Assembly: GCF_026810505.1 (NCBI RefSeq)
Contig: NZ_CP101750.1
Coordinates: 3,625,254 to 3,689,253 of the forward strand
Direction of reading: 5' to 3'
Origin: Streptomyces sp. Je 1-369
GTDB lineage: Bacteria > Actinomycetota > Actinomycetes > Streptomycetales > Streptomycetaceae
DNA: 64,000 nt
Below are positions 52,737-61,284 of the stretch, in pieces. A program made the position numbers and the translations under genes. Position 1 is the first letter of the stretch. The number at the start of each line of letters is the position of its first letter. Under the pieces are notes generated by a model, which had not been told where the DNA came from, made no database searches, and worked only from the letters and a program-made list of their open reading frames with translations.

Positions 52737-53521
52737 GACGTACGACCCCGCGCGTCAAAAGACTTCATGCGGTCGAGGACCTGGTCGGCGGTGGGGTGGT
52801 GCATCTCGTCGACGATCCGGCCGTCGGCGAGGTACAGGACGCGGTCCGCGTACGAGGCGGCCACCGGGTCGTGCGTCACCATCACGATGGTCTGGCCGAG
52901 GTCGGTGACCGAGCGGCGCAGGAAGCCCAACACCTCCGCTCCCGCCCGGGAGTCGAGGTTTCCGGTCGGCTCGTCGCCGAAGATGATCTCGGGGCGCGAG
53001 GCGAGGGCGCGGGCCACGGCGACGCGCTGCTGCTGGCCGCCGGAGAGTTCGGTCGGGCGGTGCTTGAGGCGCCCTGCCAGGCCCACGGTCTCCACGACCT
53101 GGTCGAGCCAGGCGCGGTCGGGCTTGCGGCCCGCGATGTCCATGGGGAGCGTGATGTTCTCGATGGCGTTCAGGGTGGGGAGGAGGTTGAACGCCTGGAA
53201 GATGAAGCCGATCCGGTCTCGGCGCAGCCGCGTCAGCTTCTTGTCCTTGAGGCCGGTGATCTCGGTCTCGTCGAGGTAGATCTGCCCGCTGCTGACCGTG
53301 TCGAGACCCGCGAGGCAGTGCATCAGGGTCGACTTGCCGGAGCCCGAGGGGCCCATGATCGCGGTGAACTGACCGCGGGCGATGTCGACGTCGATGTGGT
53401 CGAGTGCGACGACGCGGGTCTCCCCGGAGCCGTACGCCTTCACGACCTGCCGTGCCCGTGCCGCCACGGCCGTACGTCCTCCAGTGCCCCCGTGCCTGGG
53501 TGTCGTTATAGCCGTTGTCAC
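52733..53521 (-). CDS. ABC transporter ATP-binding protein (MacB/LolD type)
   Basis: 262 residues starting GTG, with AGGAGA 8 bases upstream. Walker A 'GPSGSGKSTLMHCLAGL', Q-loop 'FIFQAFNLLP', signature 'ELSGGQQQRVAVARAL', Walker B 'EIIFGDEPTGNLDS' and switch 'VMVTHDP'. It is nearly identical in these blocks to the protein at 15391. A longer frame to 53566 has no ribosome site. It forms an operon with the overlapping permease gene. Confidence 0.93.
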   Translation of the reverse strand: MTTAITTPRHGGTGGRTAVAARARQVVKAYGSGETRVVALDHIDVDIARGQFTAIMGPSGSGKSTLMHCLAGLDTVSSGQIYLDETEITGLKDKKLTRLRRDRIGFIFQAFNLLPTLNAIENITLPMDIAGRKPDRAWLDQVVETVGLAGRLKHRPTELSGGQQQRVAVARALASRPEIIFGDEPTGNLDSRAGAEVLGFLRRSVTDLGQTIVMVTHDPVAASYADRVLYLADGRIVDEMHHPTADQVLDRMKSFDARGRTS

Positions 53522-53929
53522 GGTAAGTCTCCTATGTCGGTCCTGCGGCGAGCCGGGCGGATACACGGCGCGCTCTCGCGCTTCAGTCTGGTGTCACGAC
53601 GGGCCCCGGCGCGCTGGTGCTCAGCGCAGTCTTTTCCGGGGGAAAACCCCACCCTCGCCGGTGTGGTTCTCCCGTCCGGCGGGGTGGGTTCCGCGAACCG
53701 GCCCCGTGCCCGGCTCGTAAAGCAAATCTAAGGACCGCCGCGGGCCGCCTCATCCTCCAGTGGGACGAACGCTCCCCAGTCCGTTGTACGGAGGTACCCC
53801 TAGGGGATCTCCACCCGCCGGTGGAGTCCGACTCAGGGTTGCCTCCACCCCACCGTCCACCCCTGCCCACGGCCTCCCCCGAGTGAGAAGGTGGCCCGCA
53901 GCAACCGGATGCAGGGGGAAGGAAGTTCC
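53522..53929. other. divergent promoter region of ABC operon and MFS gene
   Basis: 408 bases. Palindromic elements cluster on the MFS side: CCCCTAGGGG at 53797-53806 within a longer imperfect palindrome (53791-53813), and CTCCAC/GTGGAG at 53809-53814 and 53821-53826. A looser inverted repeat (CCCCACC near 53646 with GGGGTGG near 53682) lies on the ABC side. I see no gene. An in-frame GTG at 53891 could lengthen the MFS protein by 13 residues. Confidence 0.5.
53791..53826. promoter_or_regulatory. adjacent palindromes upstream of the MFS exporter
   Basis: A perfect 10-bp palindrome CCCCTAGGGG sits within an imperfect 23-bp one, next to CTCCAC-N6-GTGGAG. They lie 104-139 bases before the MFS start and are candidate operator sites for a dimeric repressor. 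Confidence 0.4.
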
Positions 53930-55453
53930 GTGGGCACGCAGGACGCGATACGCGGCAGGGGCGCGGTCGTCGCCGCGCTCATGCTCGCCATGGCGCTGGC
54001 CGCCGTCGACTCCACCATCGTGTCGACCGCCGTCCCGCAGATCGTGGGTGCGCTCGGCGGCTTCTCGATCTTCTCCTGGCTCTTCTCCGGCTACCTCCTC
54101 GCGGCCACCGTCACCCTGCCCGTCTACGGCAAGCTCTCCGACACCTTCGGCCGCAAGCCCGTCCTCATCGCGGGCTGCGTGCTGTTCCTGCTCGGCTCCG
54201 GACTCTGCGCCCTCGCCTGGAACATGGAGTCGCTGATCGCCTTCCGCGTCGTCCAGGGACTCGGCGGCGGCGCCGTCCAGGGCACCGTGCAGACCCTCGC
54301 CGCCGACCTCTACCCGCTCAAGGAACGCCCCAGGATCCAGGCCAGGTTGTCGACCGTATGGGCCACGTCGGCCGTCGCGGGGCCCGCGCTCGGCGGGGCC
54401 ATCACCTCGTACGCCGACTGGCGCTGGATCTTCCTCATCAACCTGCCCATAGGGGCGGTCGCCCTCTGGCTGATCGTGCGCCACCTCCACGAACCCGCGC
54501 GCGATCCCGTCCCGCGCGGCCCCATCGACTGGCCCGGCGCGCTCGCCGTCTTCGCCTGCGGCGGCACCCTCCTGACCGCGCTCGTGCAGGGCGGGGTCGC
54601 CTGGGACTGGGTGTCGGCGCCGTCCTTCGCGCTGTTCGGCGCCGGGCTCGCACTCATCGGCGTCGTCGTCCTCGTCGAGCGCGGGGCGGCGGAGCCGATC
54701 ATCCCCGGCTGGGTCTGGCGGCGGCGCACCATCGCCGCGGTGAACCTCGCCCTCGGCGCGCTCGGCCTCCTGATGGTGGCGCCGACCGTCTTCCTGCCCA
54801 CATACGCGCAGTCCGTCCTCGGACTCGCCCCGGTCGCCGCCGGATTCGTGCTCTCCGTGATGACGCTGAGCTGGCCGGTCTCCGCCGCCCTCAGCCAGCA
54901 CGTGTACCGCAGGATCGGCTTCCGCAACACCGCGATCACCGGCATCTCCGCGGCCGCGCTGATCCTCTTCACCTTCCCGTTCCTGCCCTACCCCGGCACC
55001 GCCTGGCAGCCCGCGCTGCTCATGCTGCTGCTCGGCGCGGCCCTCGGCCTCTTCCAGCTGCCGCTCATCGTCGGAGTCCAGTCCAGCGTCGGCTGGGCCG
55101 AGCGCGGCACGGCGACCGCGTCCGTCCTGTTCTGCCGCCAGATCGGCCAGACGCTGGGCGCCGCGCTGTTCGGCGCGGTCGCCAACGGAGTCCTCGCCGC
55201 GCGGCTCGACGGGGCCGGGTCGCTCGACTCGGTGGCGCGCATCCTGGACGACCCGGAGTCCGTGGCCGACCCCGAGCCGCTGCGGCGCGCGGTCGACACG
55301 GCCGTCGACTCGGTGTACCTCGGCGCGGGGTGCGCCGCCGTCGCCGCGCTGGCCGTCCTGCTCTTCCTGGCGCCCCGACGCTTCCCCGTCCTCGACGAGA
55401 AGCAACTGAGCTCCCAGAAGGACCAGTTGTCACCCACACAACAGAGCGACTGA
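53930..55453 (+). CDS. MFS drug exporter (EmrB/QacA, DHA2, 14 helices)
   Basis: 507 residues from GTG 53930, chosen because GGGGGAAGGAAG lies just upstream. Fourteen membrane helices with the MFS motifs 'LAAVDSTIVSTAVPQIVGAL' (motif D1 of DHA2), 'GKLSDTFGRKPVLIAG' (motif A), 'RVVQGLGGGAVQG' (motif B) and 'AGPALGGAI' (motif C). It exports small molecules by proton antiport. No regulator gene is adjacent, although the promoter carries palindromes. Confidence 0.9.
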   Translation: MGTQDAIRGRGAVVAALMLAMALAAVDSTIVSTAVPQIVGALGGFSIFSWLFSGYLLAATVTLPVYGKLSDTFGRKPVLIAGCVLFLLGSGLCALAWNMESLIAFRVVQGLGGGAVQGTVQTLAADLYPLKERPRIQARLSTVWATSAVAGPALGGAITSYADWRWIFLINLPIGAVALWLIVRHLHEPARDPVPRGPIDWPGALAVFACGGTLLTALVQGGVAWDWVSAPSFALFGAGLALIGVVVLVERGAAEPIIPGWVWRRRTIAAVNLALGALGLLMVAPTVFLPTYAQSVLGLAPVAAGFVLSVMTLSWPVSAALSQHVYRRIGFRNTAITGISAAALILFTFPFLPYPGTAWQPALLMLLLGAALGLFQLPLIVGVQSSVGWAERGTATASVLFCRQIGQTLGAALFGAVANGVLAARLDGAGSLDSVARILDDPESVADPEPLRRAVDTAVDSVYLGAGCAAVAALAVLLFLAPRRFPVLDEKQLSSQKDQLSPTQQSD

Positions 55454-55484
55454 CCGGTTCCAGGAAAACCCCGCGCACCGGGCC

Positions 55485-55496
55485 TACTTACGAGTA
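55485..55496. promoter_or_regulatory. TACT-TACG-AGTA palindrome upstream of DUF485/symporter
   Basis: A perfect 4+4 inverted repeat about 70 bases before the DUF485 start, of the same form as the boxes at 28629 and 57734. Confidence 0.4.
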
Positions 55497-55564
55497 ACGT
55501 CTCGGCTCCTCTCGCTCCCTGCGGTCCGCACCACCGGACCGGAAGCCGCGCAAGGAGAACCGGG

Positions 55565-56074
55565 ATGACCCACCCTCCGTATGACGCGTACGACGCGTAC
55601 GACGCTCCCTTCCCGCATGAGCCGTACGCCCCGCACGCACCGCACCCCCCGCACACCCCACACCCCCCGCACGCCCCGTTCGAGCAGCAGCCCCACCTCA
55701 CCTACCCCTGGCAGCCCCAGCCGCCCGAAGCGCCCCCGGCCCCCCGCCTCCCCCGCCACCCCGCTCCGGGCCGCCACAGCGACCTGCGCAAGCTGCGCGG
55801 CGCCTACCGGATCCAGCGCCGGGTCGCCACCCTCACCGCGCTCGGCTACTTCACGCTCTTCCTCGTCCTGTCCGCCCTCGCGCCGTCCTTCATGACCGGC
55901 ACCGTCTCCGGCGGCCTGACCACGGGGCTGCTCCTCGGCCTGTGCCAGCTCCCCGTCACCTGCCTCGCCCTCGTCCTGTTCGAGCGCACGGCCCGCCGCC
56001 GCCTCGACCCGCTCGCCGAACGCCTGCGCAGACAGCGCGCGTCGACCGCCCCGCGCGACGGGGAGGCTTCATGA
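55565..56074 (+). CDS. DUF485 membrane protein, partner of the symporter
   Basis: 169 residues. A His/Pro/Tyr-rich disordered start ('HAPHPPHTPHPPHAP') precedes the DUF485 part with two membrane helices ('VATLTALGYFTLFLVLSALA' and 'GLTTGLLLGLCQLPVTCLAL'). Small DUF485 proteins are made together with acetate/glycolate-type symporters (the YjcH-ActP pair) and probably assist them. Here the stop overlaps the symporter ATG by four bases, confirming the pairing. The long His/Pro leader is unusual. Confidence 0.85.
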   Translation: MTHPPYDAYDAYDAPFPHEPYAPHAPHPPHTPHPPHAPFEQQPHLTYPWQPQPPEAPPAPRLPRHPAPGRHSDLRKLRGAYRIQRRVATLTALGYFTLFLVLSALAPSFMTGTVSGGLTTGLLLGLCQLPVTCLALVLFERTARRRLDPLAERLRRQRASTAPRDGEAS

Positions 56075-57672
56075 GCGCCGAAGCGCAGACCATGTCCCTG
56101 GTGGCCTTCACCGTCGTGGCCACCCTCACCCTGCTCCTGTGCGTCATGACCGGGCCCGACCGGGACGACCTCGACGAGTTCTACACCGGGTACGGCGCGC
56201 TCTCACCGCTCCGCAACGGCCTCGCCATCGCGGGCGACTACATCTCGGCGGCCACCGTCCTCGGCACCGGGGGCGTGATCGCGCTGCTCGGGTACGACGG
56301 TGTGGTCCTGGCCCTGAGCACGGCGCTCTCCCTGACGCTGCTGATGTTCCTGCTGGCCGAACCCCTGCGCAATGCGGGCCGGTTCACCATGGGGGACGTC
56401 GTGGCGCGCCGCATGCCGGGCCGCGCCGTCCGGATCGCCGCGTGCGCGGCCACCATCGCCGCCCTGCTCCCGCTGATGCTGGTGCAGCTCGCGGGCGCGG
56501 GCGACCTGCTCGCCTTCATCCTCGGCTTCTCCAGCGACGGCCTGAAGACCGGCTGCGTCGTCGCCCTCGGCGCGCTGATGATCAGCTACGCGGCGATCGG
56601 CGGCATGAAGGGCACCGCCCTCATCCAGATCCTGAAGATCGTGATGCTGCTCGGCTCCGGCGCGGTCGTCGCCGTTCTGATACTGCACCGCTTCGACTGG
56701 AACCCGGGCGCCCTGCTCGCCGCCGCGCGGGACGGCAGCGGCGCGGGACCGGCGTACCTCCGCTCCGGTCTCCAGTTCGCGGACAGCCCGCACCCGCGCC
56801 TCGACATGATCAGTTCGGAGCTGACCGTGGTCCTCGGCGGCGCGGCGCTCCCGCACGTCACGATGCGGATGTACACGGCCCGCGACGCCCGCGAGATACG
56901 GCGCTCCATGTCCTGGGCCGTCTCGTCGGTCGCCCTCTTCGTCCTCGTCATCACCGTGGTGGGGTTCGGTGCGACGGCGCTGCTCGGGCGTGCGGCGATC
57001 GCGGCGGACGACCCGCAGGGCAACACCGCCTACCTCCTCGGCTCCCGCGCCGCGTTCGGCGCCCACAGCTCGGCCGCCGAGACCCTGATCTTCACGACGG
57101 TCACCTCGGCACTGTTCCTGACGCTGCTCGCCTCGGTCGCCGGCATGATCCTCGCCTGCGCCAACTCCCTGGCCCACGACGTCTTCGCGCAGGGCCGCCG
57201 CGCCCCGTCGCCGCGCCGCGAGATGACGCTGGCCCGCGCCTCCGCGGTGGCCATAGGAGTCCCGGCGATCCTCCTCGCGGTCCTGGTCGAGGACCACAAC
57301 CTCCAACCCCTGGCCACCCTCTCGTTCTGCCTGGGCGCGTCCGCCCTGGCGCCCGCCCTGGTCTACAGCCTCTTCTGGCGCCGCTACACGCGGACGGGTC
57401 TGCTCTGGACGCTGCTCGGCGGCACGCTCGGCTCGCTGGTCCTGATGACCGGCACGAACCTGGTCTCCGGGAGCCCCGGCGCCGCGTTCCCGCACCACGA
57501 CTTCACCTGGTTCCCGTTCACGACGACAGGCATCGCCTCGATCCCGTTGGGCTTCCTCCTCGGCTGGCTCGGCAGCCGCTTCTCCGGGCGTGCGGAGGCC
57601 GAGGAGCACCGCAGGCGGTACGAGGCGGTGGAGGGCTGGATCCTCGCGGGGGCGGCACGGCGGGGGAAGTAA
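56071..57672 (+). CDS. sodium/solute symporter (SSS family, ActP-like)
   Basis: 533 residues, 13 membrane helices. 'LDEFYTGYGALSPLRNGLAI' and 'AGDYISAATVLGTGGVIALL' are the conserved N-terminal SSS blocks, and 'TLIFTTVTSALFLTLLASVA' precedes the last third. By analogy with ActP it takes up acetate or a related short-chain carboxylate; propionate or pyruvate are alternatives. It is the second gene of the DUF485 operon, translationally coupled (ATGA). Confidence 0.9.
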   Translation: MSAEAQTMSLVAFTVVATLTLLLCVMTGPDRDDLDEFYTGYGALSPLRNGLAIAGDYISAATVLGTGGVIALLGYDGVVLALSTALSLTLLMFLLAEPLRNAGRFTMGDVVARRMPGRAVRIAACAATIAALLPLMLVQLAGAGDLLAFILGFSSDGLKTGCVVALGALMISYAAIGGMKGTALIQILKIVMLLGSGAVVAVLILHRFDWNPGALLAAARDGSGAGPAYLRSGLQFADSPHPRLDMISSELTVVLGGAALPHVTMRMYTARDAREIRRSMSWAVSSVALFVLVITVVGFGATALLGRAAIAADDPQGNTAYLLGSRAAFGAHSSAAETLIFTTVTSALFLTLLASVAGMILACANSLAHDVFAQGRRAPSPRREMTLARASAVAIGVPAILLAVLVEDHNLQPLATLSFCLGASALAPALVYSLFWRRYTRTGLLWTLLGGTLGSLVLMTGTNLVSGSPGAAFPHHDFTWFPFTTTGIASIPLGFLLGWLGSRFSGRAEAEEHRRRYEAVEGWILAGAARRGK

Positions 57673-57830
57673 GGATTTGATGAGGGAAAGTCAGACATTC
57701 CATCAGACATTCCGCGATGTCGCGGTGTTACCGTACTCGCTGGTAACTATTTCTGGCGGGTACCCGTCAGAAATGCAGCTCCGGGGGGTCACATCGTCAT
57801 GGGCGTAGTGCCCCCATGACTGAGGAACGC
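57673..57830. promoter_or_regulatory. operator-rich promoter region of the Hint-toxin gene
   Basis: The 158-base gap contains three palindromic signals in a row: CAGACATTCC repeated directly at 57694 and 57706; GTTACC (57727-57732) facing GGTAAC (57742-57747) around TACT-CGCT-GGTA (57734-57745); and a near-perfect 24-bp palindrome at 57750-57773 (TTTCTG...CAGAAA around CGGGTACCCG). This is AT-rich for the genome. Confidence 0.6.
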
Positions 57831-59765
57831 ATGCAGCACAGAACCACCACCAGGCTCGTCACGACGGTGGCCGCCCTCTCCCTCTCGTTCACCTCGGCCG
57901 TCGCCGCGGGCACCCCGGCGGCCGCCGCCGAGAAGAAGCCCGCGAGCCTCCTGGAGATCGCCGAGCGCGTCTCCCACTACGCGCACTGCGACGACCTCGG
58001 ACTCCTCGAAAAGGCCGACTGCCTCAAAGAGTTCGGCCGCAAGGCGCTGATCGCGGGCGTCGGCACCGCCCTGTTCCTCTACGGAACACAGTCGGTCATG
58101 AAGGACCACGGCGCCCGCTTCAAGACGCTCGACACGGAGCTGGAGGCGCTGGGCAAGCTGAAGCTCGCCGAGCTGAAGGACCCCTCGTCGACGTCCGACC
58201 CCAAGGAGCAGGAGAAGATCCTGACCCAGGCGGTCAAGACCGCCAAGGCCGCCAAGCCGCACCTGGTCAACCTCGCGAAGAACGTCGCCAAGGCCGACGA
58301 GATGATGGGCACGGCGAGCGACTCGCTCTACGCCCTGAGCATCCTCACCGTCGTCGTCGGCGACTACGGCTTCCCGCCGTCGAGGGAGGTCGAGCCCATC
58401 AAGGACACCACCGACTGGGGCAAGGAGCTCAGGGAGCTCAACGCGGCGTTCGACCAGATGAACAAGGGCTTCGCCCAGATGGACCGCGCCCTCAAGACGA
58501 TGAACGAGGGCGTGGACGACGTCAACGCGGGCCTCGCCAAGGCGAACAAGGGGATCGCCAAGGCCAACAAGGGCATGAAGCAGATGAACGACGGCATCGC
58601 CCAGGCCAACCGCGGCATGAAGACCGCGAACAAGCACGTCCCCGGCATCAAGAAGGGCGCCGAGCGGCTCAGCGAACTCCCCGACATCGACTTCGACTTC
58701 TCCCACGTCGGCGACTCCTGGGGCACCGGCTCCTCCGGCCTCGACGAGGCCACGCAGCAGCGCCGCATGTCACTCTTCCTCGACCTGGTGCCGGGCATCG
58801 GCGACGGCAAGGGCATCGTCGAGGCGCTCACCGGCAAGGACCTGGCCACCGGCAAGGAACTCAGCGGGGCGGAGCGGGCGGCGGGCTCCCTCGCCGTCCT
58901 GCGCTGGCTCAAGGTCGGCGCCAAGGTCGGCGCCAAGGCCCTGACCGCCGACGACGTCCGCAAGGCCCGCAAGGGCGGGTCGACCGCCGTCGCGTGCGCG
59001 AGCAACAGCTTCCTGCCCGGCACGCCGGTGCTCATGGCCGACGGTTCCGCCGTCCCCATCGAGCAGGTGCGGGAGGGCGACCTGGTCCTGGCCACCGAGC
59101 CGGGCACCGGCACGACCCAGGGGCAGCCCGTCACGGACCTCATCGTCGGTGACGGCGAGAAGAACCTCGTCAAGGTCGACGTGGACGTCGACGGCGACAG
59201 CGGCGACCGGACGGCCTCGCTCACCGCGACCGACCTGCACCCCTTCTGGACGGGTGGCGAACTGGACCAGTGGACCAACGCGACGGACCTCGCGACGGGG
59301 ATGACGCTGCGCACCGACGCGGGCGCACCCGCCCGGATCGACGCGGTCACCTCCTGGACCGCACCGGCCCAGGAGGTCCGCAACCTCACGGTGGCGGGCG
59401 CGCACACGTACTACGTCCTCGCGGGCGACACCCCTGTCCTCGTGCACAACGCCGCCCCGTGCAAGATCATCACGTCGGCCGTCGGCAAGGACTCCCAGCT
59501 GTCCAAGGCCGCCCAGCAGGCGGGCAAGAACCAGGCCGTCCAGCGCGACCTCGACGGTCTCTTCGAGCAGCTCTCCCGTGGAAACATGAACCCCGGGCTC
59601 GGCAGCAAGGCGCTGGCGGGCACGGACATCACGTACGCCCGCGGCCGGAACGGCGGACGCCTGTTCTTCCGGAACGTGGAGGGCGGCATCGAGATCGTCG
59701 GCAAGTCCGACAAGGGCAACGAGTCCAAGGTGATTGCGAGGCTGAAGCAGCTCTATGGAAAGTGA
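57831..59765 (+). CDS. secreted polymorphic toxin with Hint domain and RelE-like C terminus
   Basis: 644 residues from ATG 57831 (GAGGA upstream; the ATG at 57816 has none). Signal peptide 1 to about 33 ('AAGTPAAAAEKK'). A helical segment (50-200) leads into a coiled coil of repeated N-K-G-I/M units ('LAKANKGIAKANKGMKQMND', about 210-275). A pretoxin Hint domain at about 387-540 starts 'ASNSFLPGTPVLMADGS', has 'ATDLHPFW' and ends 'TPVLVHNAAP' (H-N splice/cleavage pair). The last about 100 residues ('RLFFRNVEGGIEIVGKSDKG', ending 'ARLKQLYGK') resemble RelE/ParE-fold RNase toxins. Hint would release the toxin by self-cleavage. The immunity gene overlaps its end. Confidence 0.8.
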   Translation: MQHRTTTRLVTTVAALSLSFTSAVAAGTPAAAAEKKPASLLEIAERVSHYAHCDDLGLLEKADCLKEFGRKALIAGVGTALFLYGTQSVMKDHGARFKTLDTELEALGKLKLAELKDPSSTSDPKEQEKILTQAVKTAKAAKPHLVNLAKNVAKADEMMGTASDSLYALSILTVVVGDYGFPPSREVEPIKDTTDWGKELRELNAAFDQMNKGFAQMDRALKTMNEGVDDVNAGLAKANKGIAKANKGMKQMNDGIAQANRGMKTANKHVPGIKKGAERLSELPDIDFDFSHVGDSWGTGSSGLDEATQQRRMSLFLDLVPGIGDGKGIVEALTGKDLATGKELSGAERAAGSLAVLRWLKVGAKVGAKALTADDVRKARKGGSTAVACASNSFLPGTPVLMADGSAVPIEQVREGDLVLATEPGTGTTQGQPVTDLIVGDGEKNLVKVDVDVDGDSGDRTASLTATDLHPFWTGGELDQWTNATDLATGMTLRTDAGAPARIDAVTSWTAPAQEVRNLTVAGAHTYYVLAGDTPVLVHNAAPCKIITSAVGKDSQLSKAAQQAGKNQAVQRDLDGLFEQLSRGNMNPGLGSKALAGTDITYARGRNGGRLFFRNVEGGIEIVGKSDKGNESKVIARLKQLYGK

Positions 59766-60090
59766 CCCGCAGCTCCTGGTCGAGGACGACCGGTTCACGG
59801 CGCTGTTCCTGCTGGGCGCGGACGACCGCGCCGAGGACGTCGAGAACGCCGACGCCGAACTCCGGCTGCCCGACGGCACGAGGTGGAGCGCCACCTTCAT
59901 GACGCTCCGCGAGATCGCCGCCGCCATGGACCGCTGGCAGCGGACGGGCGAGGCGGCGGGCGGCGCGTTCTTCCAGTGCCAGGACCTGGTCGTGGTCCCG
60001 ACGGGCGGGGTCGCCGCGATGATGACGGCGTTCCGCGCGATCGTGGACGAGGGCGGGCCCGAGGGGGTCCTGCCGCAACTGGAGGACTAG
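59755..60090 (+). CDS. putative immunity protein for the Hint toxin
   Basis: 111 residues whose ATG lies 11 bases inside the toxin gene, in another frame, so the two are translated together. It is acidic ('ADDRAEDVENADAELRLPDG') and small, with alternating strands and helices ('FMTLREIAAAMDRWQRTGEA', 'MMTAFRAIVDEGGPEGVLPQ'). There is no signal, so it stays in the producer cytosol, as an immunity protein should. I know no family name. The assignment is by position, overlap, acidity and size. Confidence 0.68.
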   Translation: MESDPQLLVEDDRFTALFLLGADDRAEDVENADAELRLPDGTRWSATFMTLREIAAAMDRWQRTGEAAGGAFFQCQDLVVVPTGGVAAMMTAFRAIVDEGGPEGVLPQLED

Positions 60091-60102
60091 GCAGGTCGCT
60101 GC

Positions 60103-60143
60103 CCCCTTCCCCCGCCCGCCCACCGGGCGAGCGGGGGAAGGGG
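60103..60143. terminator. bidirectional hairpin terminator
   Basis: Arms CCCCTTCCCCCGC (60103-60115) and GCGGGGGAAGGGG (60131-60143) pair over 13 bp, and CGCCC/GGGCG closes the inner loop. It lies between the convergent immunity and coiled-coil genes. Confidence 0.82.
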
Positions 60144-60145
60144 CT

Positions 60146-61048
60146 CTACGGCGTCTCCTCCGCGGGAGCACGGCCCGTCAGCGTCGCCAGGCTGCTGCGC
60201 ACGTGGTCCATGTGGGCCCGTACCTCGTCCCAGCGCTCGCCGTGTTCGCGCAGGATCCGTTCCGTCTCGCGGGTCACCCGCTCCTCGCACAGGACCGCCT
60301 CCGCGACGATCTCCGCGCCCCGCGCCTCCGCGTCCTCCTGCCGGTGCCGCGCCGACTCCTCCGCCTCCGCGAAGGCCCGCTTGGCCTCGGAGAGCCTCGC
60401 CTCCGCCGCGGCCACCCGCTCGGCGTCCCGCGCGTCGGACGCCGCCTCGCGCTCGGCGGTCTCGCGCTCGGCCGCCTCCCACCGCTCGCCCTGCTCCTTC
60501 TCCTGCTCGGCGAGCAGCCCCTCGCACCGCTGCCGCATCTCGCGCAGCGCCGCCAGCGCCTCGCCGCGCCACGCCTTCACGTCCTGGCGGGCCGCGATCC
60601 TGGTCTCGTCGGCCGTCGCCCGGTCCGCCTGGAGCCGCCGCCCGGCCCACTCCTCCGCGTCGGCGCCGACCCGCTCGGCGTAGGCGCGCGCGGACTCCCG
60701 TACCTCCCGGGCCCCGGCCTCCGCGTCCTCCGTCACCGCCTGCGCCTCGGCCGCCGCGCTCTCCCGTACCGCGGCGGCCTCCGTCTCCGCGAGAGTCAGG
60801 ATCTGCCGGGCCCGCTCGCTGAGCGTCTCGTACGTCTGGGGCGCGAGCCGCGACACCACGTCCCGCAGGTGCTCCGCCTCCACCTCCATGTCCTTGGCCA
60901 GGACGGTGAGCCGGGCCGCACGCTCCCACGCCCCGTCCCGCTCCTGGGAGAGGCCGGCGGCGTACGCCTCGACCTGCTCGGGACGGTAGCCGCGCCCCCG
61001 CACGGTGACGAAGCCGTAGGGCGACGACGATGCACCGCTGCTGCTCAT
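60146..61048 (-). CDS. DivIVA-like long coiled-coil protein
   Basis: 300 residues. The short N-terminal 'FVTVRGRGYRPEQVEAYAAG' is a DivIVA-type membrane-binding start. Everything after about residue 40 is an Ala/Glu/Arg-rich coiled coil ('AEAQAVTEDAEAGAREVRES', 'ERETAEREAASDARDAERVA'). Streptomyces proteins of this type are often labelled cellulose-binding or Scy/FilP-like and scaffold polar growth. Neither label is proven here. I chose ATG 61048 because the longer frame to 61147 lies in non-coding-like DNA. Confidence 0.78.
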   Translation of the reverse strand: MSSSGASSSPYGFVTVRGRGYRPEQVEAYAAGLSQERDGAWERAARLTVLAKDMEVEAEHLRDVVSRLAPQTYETLSERARQILTLAETEAAAVRESAAAEAQAVTEDAEAGAREVRESARAYAERVGADAEEWAGRRLQADRATADETRIAARQDVKAWRGEALAALREMRQRCEGLLAEQEKEQGERWEAAERETAEREAASDARDAERVAAAEARLSEAKRAFAEAEESARHRQEDAEARGAEIVAEAVLCEERVTRETERILREHGERWDEVRAHMDHVRSSLATLTGRAPAEETP

Positions 61049-61228
61049 CCTTGGATCCCCTCTCCGACGTACCGCACGCGTACAGCGCGATTGGCGCACA
61101 TCTTGATGGATCAAGCGGAAGCGCTCATAACGCGACACTCCGCCCACTCCACCCGGTCAAGGATGCGTCAATTGGCGCCGGAAGTCGGAATCGGGGCGCC
61201 ATTCCCGCCGCTCGCGCCCCGAATGGGC

Positions 61229-61262
61229 GAGGCGCCCGCCCCGTCCCCGGGCCGGGCGCCTC
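61229..61262 (-). terminator. terminator of the deaminase-SUKH gene
   Basis: 10-bp arms GAGGCGCCCG and CGGGCGCCTC with a 14-base loop, 23 bases past the stop. Confidence 0.75.
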
Positions 61263-61284
61263 GATGTCACCTACAGGTCGCGCA

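Noticed and set aside
54438..54653. Arg-rich short minus-strand frames within the MFS gene
   Set aside because: Complement shadow of a membrane-protein gene. No independent evidence.
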